From Lachnospiraceae bacterium UBA3401 (lineage in GTDB: Bacteria; Bacillota; Clostridia; Lachnospirales; Lachnospiraceae), in the NCBI GenBank assembly GCA_002358575.1, contig DEPD01000045.1, positions 10,374 to 48,890 of the forward strand: a stretch of 38,517 nucleotides of DNA. The letters are read 5' to 3'. The notes under the pieces are model-generated. The model was given only the letters and a program-made list of their open reading frames with translations. It made no database searches and had not been told where the DNA came from. Below are positions 1 through 7,291 of this stretch, piece by piece; position 1 is the first letter of the stretch, and every line of letters starts with the position of its first letter. A program made the position numbers and the translations under genes.

Positions 1-140
1 CGAAGGCTGAACTGTTACTGCGGTTTCTTAGTATTATGTTTGTTATATTGATTCCTTATGAGAAGTATGGTAGTATAAAAATAAGAAATCAAAGGTGCCA
101 CATAGACTTCGAGAGGCTATACTACAAAATGGAGGGACAA

Positions 141-746
141 ATGAACGAAAAATTTTTTGACCTTGCAAGAGAAAAACAGGATCGTATGATTAATGGTGCG
201 ATAGAAGTATTTGCAAAAAATGGATATAAACATGCCAGTACGGATGACATGGTTAAGGCAGTCGGAGTTAGCAAAGGACTCTGGTTTCATTATTTTGGCT
301 CCAAGGAGGGCATCTATATTTTTGTGTATGATTATTGTGTCAAATATATGTTACTGGAACTTTCTACAATTGTGAATGACGGGGAGAAGGATTATTTTGA
401 GCTGATGAAGCAGATTGCTAAGACAAAGGCGAAAGTAGGACGGAATTATCCATATCTTACCATCTTTTTGGAGGAGGCAGCACGCGAGTCACAGCAGGAA
501 ATCGTTGCAAAGACTGCGCAATCCAGACAGCGCTATGAGGAGCGGATGAACGACTATCTCAGTTCCGCAGAGATTGAGATTGTTTCTGACAAGGCGAAGC
601 GAGACCGTATCAAAAAGATGTTAGATTATACAATCAGCGGTATTATACGGGAAAAGACTGCGGAAGCGGCAGGATCAGAAGGGATATTCAGGGAGATCAA
701 GGCATATATTGAACTGGTGAGAGATATGACACTTGAACTCGCCTGA
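141..746 (+). CDS. TetR/AcrR-family transcriptional regulator
   Basis: A 201-residue DNA-binding repressor of the TetR family. The N-terminal helix-turn-helix lies at about residues 17-62, with the recognition stretch VSKGLWFHYFGSKEG (43-57) typical of the family. The remaining helical domain is variable and would bind an unknown ligand. The frame is open from position 36, but I prefer the ATG at 141 because GGAGGG sits at 131-136, five bases upstream. The ATG at 129 overlaps that ribosome binding site. A weak promoter (TTGATT at 48-53, TAGTAT at 71-76) is possible. The only neighbour within reach is a convergent unknown gene, so its target cannot be read from context. Family assignment is secure; the regulon is unknown. 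Confidence 0.9.
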   Translation: MNEKFFDLAREKQDRMINGAIEVFAKNGYKHASTDDMVKAVGVSKGLWFHYFGSKEGIYIFVYDYCVKYMLLELSTIVNDGEKDYFELMKQIAKTKAKVGRNYPYLTIFLEEAARESQQEIVAKTAQSRQRYEERMNDYLSSAEIEIVSDKAKRDRIKKMLDYTISGIIREKTAEAAGSEGIFREIKAYIELVRDMTLELA

Positions 747-754
747 ACGTTTGT

Positions 755-1516
755 TTATTTTTTCTGTTGATAGATGGGGGCGGCGGGATATCCGCCCTTT
801 AATTTCTGCATACCGCGCTGTATCGCATCTTTGGAGTTTTTCCAGTCGGCGTCTGCATTTCGGTAATCAAATTTTTCGACCATCCAACTGACATCTTCTT
901 CAAGCCGATTTAGATTTTGCTCCATCAAAGGGAAAATGATTGCAAAAAAGTCATCACACTGTTTTTGGTTTAGTTTTTCCACAGCACTTTGACACAAATC
1001 ACCGAAATGAACAAGGCAGAATCCCTTGCTGTTTTCTAGTTTTTTCACAAAATCAGCCTCTTTTTTGTACATGTAAAAAAAGGTGTCGAGATAGCGCGCA
1101 TAGGTATCTTCATATTGACGGCAGATATAACAGGAGCGCTGCTTTTCATACACCCATGCAGTTATGGTGTTGTTGAGTTCCTTGGAACGTTTTAAGCGGT
1201 CCATAAAAGAAAGCTTTGCAGGTTTAAATTTTTTGATTTCTCCAGAAAACTCTTCATTTATTTTTTTAAAATGGGTCTTTAGAATCCATGCGTTTCCAAG
1301 AGTGTTTCCGTATTGAAACATTTTTAGAAAATGGTAGCGGCAGAAGCCTTCCTTATCTGTCAAGTCTCGAATATCACTCTCCATGTAGGAGGAACCTGAG
1401 CCAAGTGTGAAGTCGAGTAGGTCCTGCTCAAGTTTTTGTTCGATATAGCAGAAAGGGCATTCGTCATTTGCAGCAAAGGCATCATTTAAGGGAATGGTAT
1501 AAAGTTGTTCTTTCAT
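755..1516 (-). CDS. Cysteine-rich protein with two CxxC/CxxH modules (probably DUF6062)
   Basis: A 253-residue soluble protein with no signal peptide or membrane segment. It carries two matching metal-site-like sets: C20, C23, C59, H62 and C129, C132, C167, H170. The gap between the pairs is nearly identical (36 and 35 residues), and the second pairs read GFCRYHF and GFCLVHF. This suggests an internal duplication with two Cys3-His zinc (or iron-sulfur) sites. From memory it resembles DUF6062, a family of unknown function in Lachnospiraceae; I could not verify that. The start at 1516 is chosen because AAGGAG lies about 9 bases upstream; the frame continues to 1579 without a ribosome binding site. 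It is convergent with the TetR gene. Function unknown. Confidence 0.7.
   Translation of the reverse strand: MKEQLYTIPLNDAFAANDECPFCYIEQKLEQDLLDFTLGSGSSYMESDIRDLTDKEGFCRYHFLKMFQYGNTLGNAWILKTHFKKINEEFSGEIKKFKPAKLSFMDRLKRSKELNNTITAWVYEKQRSCYICRQYEDTYARYLDTFFYMYKKEADFVKKLENSKGFCLVHFGDLCQSAVEKLNQKQCDDFFAIIFPLMEQNLNRLEEDVSWMVEKFDYRNADADWKNSKDAIQRGMQKLKGGYPAAPIYQQKK
778..800 (+). terminator. Possible terminator of the TetR gene, inside the 3' end of the convergent gene
   Basis: GGGCGG (778-783) and CCGCCC (792-797) form a 6-bp GC stem with an 8-nt loop, followed by TTT. It lies within the last codons of the convergent gene, so it would double as coding sequence. The U tract is short, so this is tentative. 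Confidence 0.35.
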
Positions 1517-1986
1517 TTTATGTTCTCCTTTATCAATAATTTTCCTTGGTAAAAACTGTGTGAGGAAAGATATATTCAATGGTTCTATGTACAGTTTAAC
1601 ATATCCTAAAAAGCAGTGCTATAGTTTGAAAAGATTTTTGTTACTTTTCACGGGCAGGAATGCGCATATACTGCGCATTCCGTGAGAACATGATTCAGAA
1701 ATGAGGGGCGATTTTTGCGAAGCAAAACTTTGTATATCGCCCCAAATTGTTACTATGAACGGCTTTCATGTTGTGAATAGTAACAGATTTTTGGGAAATT
1801 AGAGCAAAAAATTAAAAAAAGATATGTAATTGACAAAAAATATGATAAAATTAAGTATAACTTTTCGGTGGTACTTTTAACATAACATTATTTCGGATAG
1901 GAACATTTTGCAGTCCTATAGATCCTAAATATCTTCGTCTTGGCTTAGGACAGCATAATACGGAATTTTAAATAGGAGGTAGAATT
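1517..1986. other. 470-bp gap with hairpins and a structured leader
   Basis: No gene is visible between the minus-strand start at 1516 and the PfkB-like gene at 1987. The left half holds three consecutive inverted repeats (1649-1785). The right half holds a possible promoter (TTGACA at 1830-1835, TATAAC at 1856-1861, with a long 20-bp spacer) and a 5' leader with two small stems: ATAGGA/TCCTAT (1897-1902 with 1914-1919) and TCCTAA/TTAGGA (1923-1928 with 1945-1950). TAGGAGGT at 1973-1980 is the ribosome binding site of the next gene. Confidence 0.6.
1649..1785. repeat. Cluster of three inverted repeats
   Basis: Hairpin 1 pairs GGAATGCGCA (1657-1666) with TGCGCATTCC (1672-1681); CACG/CGTG arms extend it past a bulge. 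Hairpin 2 pairs GGGGCGAT (1705-1712) with ATCGCCCC (1736-1743), with TTTTGC/GCAAAA (1713-1718, 1722-1727) nested inside. Hairpin 3 pairs TGTTACTAT (1748-1756) with ATAGTAACA (1777-1785). The first two may act as terminators for unknown transcripts, or the block may be a palindromic repeat element. No second copy was found in this window. Confidence 0.6.
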
Positions 1987-2898
1987 ATGAGTAAGTTTAT
2001 GGTAGCAGGGTTTGTACAGATGGAAACAATTGTAAAGGTTGAGGCGCTGCCAGTACCCTATAAGCAGTTTGAGAGTATACCAGATTTGGTGAATACTGGT
2101 ATGGGAGGAGCAGGGTTTAACGAGGCGATGGCACTTCGTTGGCTTGGAAATGAAGTTGATTTTATGAGCATGGTGGCTCGGTCAATGTCAAAAAGTCAGA
2201 TTGATGCTTTTCTCAAGACAAATGATGTGAATATGAGTACAGATTATGTGCTGCCAATGTTAGACGGTATGCCTACGTCGGTAGTGCTCTACTATAAGGG
2301 AAAAAAGCAGACTTTTGAGGACGTGAAGGACAGTCGCCATGTAGATTATGACTTTAATTTGCTTGAACGGCAGATTCAGGATAAGGATATGGTGCTAATT
2401 TCCAACTGTAATTTCTGTCGACCGATTATTGGTCTTGCAAAAAAGTATCACAAACCATTGGCTTTAAATGTACGTAGCATGAGAGCCGAAAAGATTGCCA
2501 ATAAGGAGGACTTTTTGGCTGCAGCAGATATTCTCTATATCAGTGATGATGACTTGGAATATGATCACTATGACTGTGTTCGGGAATGCAAAGAAAAGTA
2601 TGACCCAGAGATTATCATTATGGGAATCGGAGACCACGGCGTGATTCTTTACACAAAAAAAGACAACAGTTTTCTGGAGTATAAACCAGTGAAAACCAAT
2701 GAGATAGTAAATACTGTCGGTGCCGGAAATGCATTGTTTTCTTCATTTTTGCACTATTATACAAAGACGAAAGATGCCAAGGATGCGATTAAAAATGCAC
2801 TGTTGTTTGCTTCTTATAAGATAGGTTTTGTGGGAACTTCCAATGGATTTATGACAGAAGAACAGATCGAGCAGTGGAAAAAATTGATTTGGATGTAA
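1987..2898 (+). CDS. PfkB-family carbohydrate kinase homologue with GAGN in place of GAGD
   Basis: A 303-residue protein with the ribokinase/PfkB fold signature: the N-terminal substrate-binding GGAGFNEAMALRWLG stretch (about 40-54) and the C-terminal anion-hole motif. The family normally has DTxGAGD, where the last Asp is the catalytic base. Here residues 242-248 read NTVGAGN, so both acidic positions are Asn (N242 and N248). The N248 codon is AAT at 2728-2730. The fold is otherwise full length for the family. Either catalysis is lost or slow, or the protein has become a binding or regulatory protein. It has a strong ribosome binding site (AGGAGGT) and its own leader, and stands alone between two terminator-like hairpins. 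The natural substrate cannot be read from the sequence. Confidence 0.8.
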   Translation: MSKFMVAGFVQMETIVKVEALPVPYKQFESIPDLVNTGMGGAGFNEAMALRWLGNEVDFMSMVARSMSKSQIDAFLKTNDVNMSTDYVLPMLDGMPTSVVLYYKGKKQTFEDVKDSRHVDYDFNLLERQIQDKDMVLISNCNFCRPIIGLAKKYHKPLALNVRSMRAEKIANKEDFLAAADILYISDDDLEYDHYDCVRECKEKYDPEIIIMGIGDHGVILYTKKDNSFLEYKPVKTNEIVNTVGAGNALFSSFLHYYTKTKDAKDAIKNALLFASYKIGFVGTSNGFMTEEQIEQWKKLIWM

Positions 2899-2900
2899 AA

Positions 2901-2934
2901 AATGAGTAGGGAAGAGGAAGCTTCCCTATTCATT
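2901..2934. terminator. Bidirectional terminator between convergent genes
   Basis: AATGAGTAGGGAAG (2901-2914) pairs with CTTCCCTATTCATT (2921-2934) as a 14-bp stem with one G-U pair and a 6-nt loop. It ends at the last base of the convergent minus-strand gene and is followed by AGTTTG on the plus strand. It likely serves both converging transcripts. Confidence 0.8.
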
Positions 2935-3644
2935 TAGTTTGATTCTATATAGAGGTATCTTAAAAAGGCAATGGCATTGTCAAGGCTGTTGGAGTTGATA
3001 ACGAAGCTTAAAATAGGCTCCTTATTTACATAATAGTAATATTGATTTAGTTTTGGCGCGTCTGTCACATAGATTCCTGCGGGAATTATTTCCTCGTTTT
3101 CGCCAGATTTGGTATAGTATATTTTGTCCTCAAACAAAGCAAGAAGGTCATCAGGAAGGATTTCGGTGATATCATGAATACATTCTCCTTTTGAAAAATA
3201 GTCAATTGTATTTGTGTCTCCTATAATTACATCCAGTTCACCAGTTGATATGACAGCCATTGACTTTTGAATTGCCATGTAGGTATCCGGACCAGTAGCT
3301 TCTGGGTCATAGTTCATAGTCGCGTCAATATAGGCATTATGTTTTTTTGTGTCAATATTTTGATATGCTACAAAACCATCAATTAATTCTGTGCTGGAGG
3401 AATCCCCAGTATCATTGAAGAAAAATGCTGCAAATGCAGAGTCGCTAGGGGCTGTGAGCATAGAGTATAGGAGATGTCCCACAAAGATTGCAACGATCAC
3501 CCCAATGATAGTTGTTTTTAGATAATATTCTTTAAAGTATGCAAGTTTGTCCTGAAATGGCGCGTCTTTTAGCTTGGCATTCTGTTCTCGAATTTCATCA
3601 TACATTGATTTGTTTTGATCACGATTTTTGTTGTAAACTTCCAT
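2934..3644 (-). CDS. Single-pass membrane protein of unknown function
   Basis: A 236-residue protein with a charged cytoplasmic N-terminus of about 43 residues, one membrane segment (about 44-64, rich in I, V and L), and a roughly 170-residue extracytoplasmic domain. The outer domain contains MNYDPEATGPDTYMAIQK and an LDVIIGD stretch, and looks like the C-terminal part of a periplasmic-binding-type fold. I recognise it only as a conserved hypothetical of Lachnospiraceae. The start at 3644 is preferred because GGAGGT lies 6 bases upstream of it; the frame stays open to 3713. A promoter-like pair (TTTGAA/CTTATA on the plus strand, read in reverse, 3714-3741) lies just upstream. Function unknown. 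Confidence 0.6.
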   Translation of the reverse strand: MEVYNKNRDQNKSMYDEIREQNAKLKDAPFQDKLAYFKEYYLKTTIIGVIVAIFVGHLLYSMLTAPSDSAFAAFFFNDTGDSSSTELIDGFVAYQNIDTKKHNAYIDATMNYDPEATGPDTYMAIQKSMAVISTGELDVIIGDTNTIDYFSKGECIHDITEILPDDLLALFEDKIYYTKSGENEEIIPAGIYVTDAPKLNQYYYYVNKEPILSFVINSNSLDNAIAFLRYLYIESN

Positions 3645-3963
3645 AGTCATACCTCCGTGTTTTTTTAGAAAACTGTCATTGCACAGCTTCCAAATATTTA
3701 CATGCTGCATCACCTTATACTGAGTGGTCAGTCTTTTTGAACATCAGTATACAGAAAGCAAATGGCGAAATTTATAAAAAATATGATATATGTAAATACT
3801 GGCAGATGTCAATCAAGATACTATAAATTTTTTCTAAACCTTGCATATTACATTGAATTGTTCTATGATATAAGGTATCATTAAAAGATATATTAGAATT
3901 ATAGTAAATGCAAATAGAAGTTGTGTTTGCCATAATTATCAAGATTAAGGAAGGTATTACATT
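3645..3963. other. AT-rich divergent intergenic region, 319 bp
   Basis: It separates two divergent membrane-protein genes. Apart from the minus-strand promoter and palindromes at 3714-3751, I see only a small hairpin, ATGATA/TATCAT (3865-3870 with 3876-3881), and very AT-rich sequence up to AAGGAAGG, which precedes the next start. No ORF or RNA gene is recognisable. Confidence 0.5.
3714..3751 (-). promoter_or_regulatory. Minus-strand promoter with overlapping palindromes
   Basis: Read on the minus strand, TTCAAA (3741-3736) and TATAAG (3719-3714) are spaced by 16 bp, upstream of the gene starting at 3644. The palindrome ACTGA-GTGG-TCAGT (3719-3732) falls between the two boxes. A wider inverted repeat, TATACTGA (3716-3723) and TCAGTATA (3744-3751), brackets the promoter. 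The arrangement fits an operator, but no regulator is identified. Confidence 0.4.
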
Positions 3964-4464
3964 ATGAACGAAAGCTACAAGGAACTGTTGGTGAAAAAGG
4001 ACAGAGGCACAAAGGAGGTACTAATTAGAGTCGCATGTGTGATTCCGACAATTTTGGCCGGACTTTTGATGCTCGCTACCGTAAATATTATTTTTTTTAT
4101 TGCTGTAATTGCACTTGGGGTATTTGACTATTTTATATTCCAGTGGACGGATATTGAGTTTGAGTATTTGTATCTGGACAAGGAAATTTCAGTGGACAAG
4201 ATTATGGCAAAGACAAGACGTAAGAAACTATTAACAATTGATGTGAACAAGATTGAGATTATGGCGCCAGAAAAATCCCATCAATTGGATTCTTACAGGA
4301 ACCGACAAACGAAAGTGACTGATTTAAGTGCAGGTCATGACTTGCCTGACCAGAAGCTCTATTGGGTATTTTATGAGGGAAATCAAAGATTTTTGATGAA
4401 CCTGACAGAGGACTTTGCAAAGACAATCAAAGGGGTTGCGCCAAGAAAGGTTTTTATGGATTAA
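3964..4464 (+). CDS. Small membrane protein, probably DUF6106
   Basis: A 166-residue protein. Two hydrophobic segments at about residues 20-62 form a helical hairpin. A soluble C-terminal domain follows (about 65-166) with alternating hydrophobic strands (EFEYLYLDKEISVDKIM, KLLTIDVNKIEIM), resembling a small pleckstrin-like beta domain. I associate this arrangement with DUF6106, a family of unknown function in Lachnospiraceae; that is from memory. The ribosome binding site AAGGAAGG is about 9 bases upstream of the ATG. The gene lies directly before the guaB promoter but is unlikely to be co-transcribed with guaB, which has its own consensus promoter. Function unknown. Confidence 0.55.
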   Translation: MNESYKELLVKKDRGTKEVLIRVACVIPTILAGLLMLATVNIIFFIAVIALGVFDYFIFQWTDIEFEYLYLDKEISVDKIMAKTRRKKLLTIDVNKIEIMAPEKSHQLDSYRNRQTKVTDLSAGHDLPDQKLYWVFYEGNQRFLMNLTEDFAKTIKGVAPRKVFMD

Positions 4465-4467
4465 TGC

Positions 4468-4496
4468 TTGACAAGCTGCGCCTGCTTTAGTATAAT
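4468..4496 (+). promoter_or_regulatory. Consensus sigma-A promoter for guaB
   Basis: TTGACA (4468-4473) and TATAAT (4491-4496) match both consensus boxes exactly with the ideal 17-bp spacer. Transcription would begin near 4503, giving a leader of about 77 nt before the guaB ATG. Confidence 0.9.
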
Positions 4497-4537
4497 TGTA
4501 AAAATATTTTTAAAACTGTAGCAGCGTAAATCTTACT

Positions 4538-4557
4538 GCATGTGCGTCGGCACATGC
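4538..4557 (+). promoter_or_regulatory. Hairpin in the guaB leader
   Basis: GCATGTGC (4538-4545) pairs perfectly with GCACATGC (4550-4557) around a GTCG tetraloop. It ends 10 bases before AGGAGGAAG, the guaB ribosome binding site. No poly-U follows, so it is not a plain terminator. It may stabilise the mRNA or modulate ribosome access; no purine riboswitch core was recognised. Confidence 0.55.
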
Positions 4558-4579
4558 GATTTTCACAGGAGGAAGAAAG

Positions 4580-6034
4580 ATGGGGCAGATAATCGGCGAA
4601 GGCATTACTTTTGATGATGTTCTCTTAGTACCAAGCTATTCACAGGTGATTCCCAATGAGGTTGATTTGACGACATGGCTGACCAAGAAGATTAAGCTGA
4701 ACATTCCTATGATGAGTGCAGGAATGGACACCGTTACGGAACACAGAATGGCGATTGCTATGGCCAGACAAGGCGGCATTGGTATTATCCACAAAAATAT
4801 GTCTATAGAAGCGCAGGCGGAGGAAGTGGACAAGGTAAAACGTTCTGAAAACGGCGTGATTACAGACCCGTTTTCCTTGACTCCAGAACATACAATTGGA
4901 GATGCAGATGCCTTGATGGCAAAGTTTCGCATTTCTGGTGTACCAATCACAGAAGGCAGAAAGCTTGTCGGCATTATTACAAACCGTGATTTGAAATTCG
5001 AGACAGATTATTCCAAGAAAATTAAAGAATCCATGACTTCAGAGGGATTGATTACAGCGAAGGAAGGGATTACGCTTGAGGAGGCCAAGCAAGTACTTGC
5101 CGACGCGAGAAAAGAAAAGCTTCCGATTGTAGATGATCATTTTAATCTCAAGGGACTTATCACAATTAAAGATATAGAAAAGACAATCAAATATCCACTT
5201 GCAGCGAAGGATGAACAGGGAAGACTGCTGTGCGGAGCGGGTGTTGGTATCACAGCAAATGTGCTTGAGCGCGTGGAAGCGCTTGTCGCGTCAAAGGTGG
5301 ATGTGATTGTGCTCGACAGTGCACATGGCCATTCAGAAAATGTACTGCGGTGTCTGAGAATGATTAAGGAGAGCTATCCAGAGTTACAAGTGATTGCTGG
5401 GAATGTTGCGACAGGAGACGGTGCAAGGGCGCTGATTGAGGCTGGAGCAGACGCGGTCAAAGTCGGGATTGGACCGGGATCTATCTGCACAACACGTATT
5501 GTCGCAGGGATTGGTGTACCTCAGATTACAGCGATTATGGATTCCTATACAGTTGCGAAAGAATATGGTATTCCAATTATTGCGGACGGTGGTATTAAGT
5601 ATTCTGGGGATATGACCAAGGCGATTGCTGCGGGCGGCAATGTTTGTATGATGGGAAGTATTTTTGCTGGATGTGAAGAAAGTCCAGGCACTTTTGAACT
5701 GTTCCAGGGAAGAAAATATAAAGTGTATAGAGGTATGGGATCTATCGCTGCAATGGAGAACGGAAGCAAAGACCGTTACTTCCAGTCAGATGCCAAGAAG
5801 CTTGTTCCAGAAGGAGTGGAGGGCCGCGTTGCATACAAGGGAAATGTGGAGGATACGGTATTTCAACTGATGGGAGGCTTGCGATCTGGCATGGGCTACT
5901 GTGGTACAAGAACAATCGAAGAGTTGAAGACGAATGGCAAATTTGTAAAGATTTCTGCTGCGGCGCTCAGGGAGAGTCATCCGCATGATATTCATATTAC
6001 AAAAGAGGCACCAAACTACAGTGTCGAAGAATAA
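4580..6034 (+). CDS. guaB: IMP dehydrogenase
   Basis: A 484-residue enzyme that oxidises IMP to XMP with NAD+, the first committed step of GMP synthesis, in the cytoplasm. The catalytic barrel begins with GITFDDVLLVP (8-18). A pair of CBS domains is inserted at about 95-205. The active-site loop GIGPGSICTTRIVAG (296-310) carries the catalytic Cys303, and the later GGIKYSGDM phosphate-binding segment and RGMGS flap are present. Length is normal for bacterial enzymes. AGGAGGAAG precedes the ATG by about 6 bases. It has its own consensus promoter and a strong terminator, so it is a single-gene unit. Secure assignment. Confidence 0.98.
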   Translation: MGQIIGEGITFDDVLLVPSYSQVIPNEVDLTTWLTKKIKLNIPMMSAGMDTVTEHRMAIAMARQGGIGIIHKNMSIEAQAEEVDKVKRSENGVITDPFSLTPEHTIGDADALMAKFRISGVPITEGRKLVGIITNRDLKFETDYSKKIKESMTSEGLITAKEGITLEEAKQVLADARKEKLPIVDDHFNLKGLITIKDIEKTIKYPLAAKDEQGRLLCGAGVGITANVLERVEALVASKVDVIVLDSAHGHSENVLRCLRMIKESYPELQVIAGNVATGDGARALIEAGADAVKVGIGPGSICTTRIVAGIGVPQITAIMDSYTVAKEYGIPIIADGGIKYSGDMTKAIAAGGNVCMMGSIFAGCEESPGTFELFQGRKYKVYRGMGSIAAMENGSKDRYFQSDAKKLVPEGVEGRVAYKGNVEDTVFQLMGGLRSGMGYCGTRTIEELKTNGKFVKISAAALRESHPHDIHITKEAPNYSVEE

Positions 6035-6044
6035 TTTCGCAATG

Positions 6045-6077
6045 AACGCTGTCACGAGGGTGACAGCGTTTCCTTTT
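6045..6077 (+). terminator. guaB terminator
   Basis: AACGCTGTCAC (6045-6055) pairs with GTGACAGCGTT (6060-6070), an 11-bp perfect stem with a GAGG loop. TCCTTTT follows. It begins 10 bases after the guaB stop codon. Confidence 0.9.
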
Positions 6078-6080
6078 ATG

Positions 6081-6150
6081 CGCACGCCGATGCAGAGGAA
6101 ATATGCCATTGTATGGCGCGTCGGCGGCGCACGGGTTACGCGAGTAGGGG
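6081..6150. repeat. Palindromic intergenic repeat, family B, copy 1
   Basis: CGCCGA (6085-6090) pairs with TCGGCG (6121-6126) around a loop containing AGGAAATATG (6096-6105). A second small stem follows after CGAGTAG (6131-6137), pairing with CTAC (6147-6150). The same order of hairpin, AGGAAATATG, GC-rich arm and CGAGTA occurs at 19591-19676, so I treat both as one repeat family. Arm sequences differ but pairing is kept. Confidence 0.5.
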
Positions 6151-6183
6151 AATAATCTACACCAGAAAGGGTTTTAGCTCAGG

Positions 6184-6648
6184 ATGCTTTACGAAAAATA
6201 TCATCTTTTTAATGATGGAATTGAGATTATGATTCCATCGGATATAGAGCGGTCAGAATCATTTCTGCCATCGCGTAATAGTTGGCTGTCAAAGGATAAG
6301 AGGACAGTCATCAATATTGTGCAGGGAGGGGATGACCTGACATGCGAAAATTTAGATGGCAGACTCAATGAATATTATAGGCGGTTTTGCAAGGAAGTGA
6401 ATCAGTTTGTTTGCAAGCAAATTTCTAAGCGGACCATTAATAGAAAGATATTTGGAGAATTGCAATACTTATCACATGTAACAGGATATTGTTTCTATAA
6501 TATTTTTTTGCTGGGCAGTTATAAAAGTCAAGAATTGATTGTGACAATTCAGTGTATGGAGAGTAAGAGAAAAGAATATCTACATATTTTTGAGTATATA
6601 ATAGATTCAATTCGGATATTGAAAAAACAAGAGGAAGATATGATTTAA
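6184..6648 (+). CDS. Small protein of unknown function preceding the oxidoreductase operon
   Basis: A 154-residue soluble protein with no signal peptide. The pattern of an IMIPSDIE start, a TVINIVQGG strand, the central amphipathic helix RLNEYYRRFCKEV, the strands GYCFYNIFLLG and ELIVTIQC, and a final YIIDSIRILKK helix recalls the Mog1/PsbP/DUF1795-like alpha-beta fold, but that is only a pattern impression. The start is weakly supported: AGAAAGGG lies about 15 bases upstream. It ends 20 bases before the gamma subunit gene and is probably co-transcribed with it. Function unknown. Confidence 0.55.
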   Translation: MLYEKYHLFNDGIEIMIPSDIERSESFLPSRNSWLSKDKRTVINIVQGGDDLTCENLDGRLNEYYRRFCKEVNQFVCKQISKRTINRKIFGELQYLSHVTGYCFYNIFLLGSYKSQELIVTIQCMESKRKEYLHIFEYIIDSIRILKKQEEDMI

Positions 6649-6668
6649 AGAAAGGATAGGGGAATGAA

Positions 6669-7256
6669 ATGAAAGACACGATAGAGATCAGATGGCATGG
6701 ACGCGGTGGACAGGGTGCTAAGACGGCCGCACTTCTGCTGGCGGATGTGGCATTTAAGACAGGAAAGTATGTGCAGGGATTTCCAGAATATGGTCCTGAG
6801 CGAATGGGAGCGCCAATAACGGCGTACAATCGCATTAGCAGCAAGCCAATTACAGTGCATTCCAATATCTATGATCCAGATTATGTGGTGGTGGTGGATG
6901 AGAGCTTGCTAGACAGTATTGATGTGACAAAAGGTTTAAATCCCGAAGGGGCTGTCATTGTCAACTCCACGCGCAGCAAAGAGGAGATTGAGGAACATCT
7001 GCACGGATATACAGGTGCAGTGTATACTGTGAACGCGAAAGAGATTTCAATAAAAGCGCTTGGAAAGAACTATCCAAATTCACCGATGCTGGCAGCGACA
7101 GTGGCTGTCTCAAAAGTAATGGAGCGCGAGGAGTTTCTCACGGAGATGAAAGCGTCTTTTCGGCATAAATTTGCCAAAAAGCCGGAGGTGATTGATGGCA
7201 ATATGATGGCACTTGAACTTGCGTTTGAGTATGCGGATAAAAACAGAGCGCAGTGA
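6669..7256 (+). CDS. porG: 2-oxoacid:ferredoxin oxidoreductase, gamma subunit
   Basis: A 195-residue gamma subunit of a four-subunit oxidoreductase that decarboxylates a 2-oxoacid to its acyl-CoA while reducing ferredoxin. The family signature HGRGGQGAKTAALLLAD is at about residues 10-26, and FPEYGPERMGAP follows at about 39-50. Length is typical of PorG/VorG. The ribosome binding site AGGATAGGGG is upstream of the ATG. Genes follow in the order gamma, delta, alpha, beta, as in classical archaeal and Thermotoga operons. Whether the substrate is pyruvate, a branched-chain oxoacid or another 2-oxoacid cannot be told from sequence alone, so the por symbol is provisional. Confidence 0.9.
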   Translation: MKDTIEIRWHGRGGQGAKTAALLLADVAFKTGKYVQGFPEYGPERMGAPITAYNRISSKPITVHSNIYDPDYVVVVDESLLDSIDVTKGLNPEGAVIVNSTRSKEEIEEHLHGYTGAVYTVNAKEISIKALGKNYPNSPMLAATVAVSKVMEREEFLTEMKASFRHKFAKKPEVIDGNMMALELAFEYADKNRAQ

Positions 7257-7291
7257 CAGGTTTCTGTATAGAAAGATAGGAGAAAAAGAAT

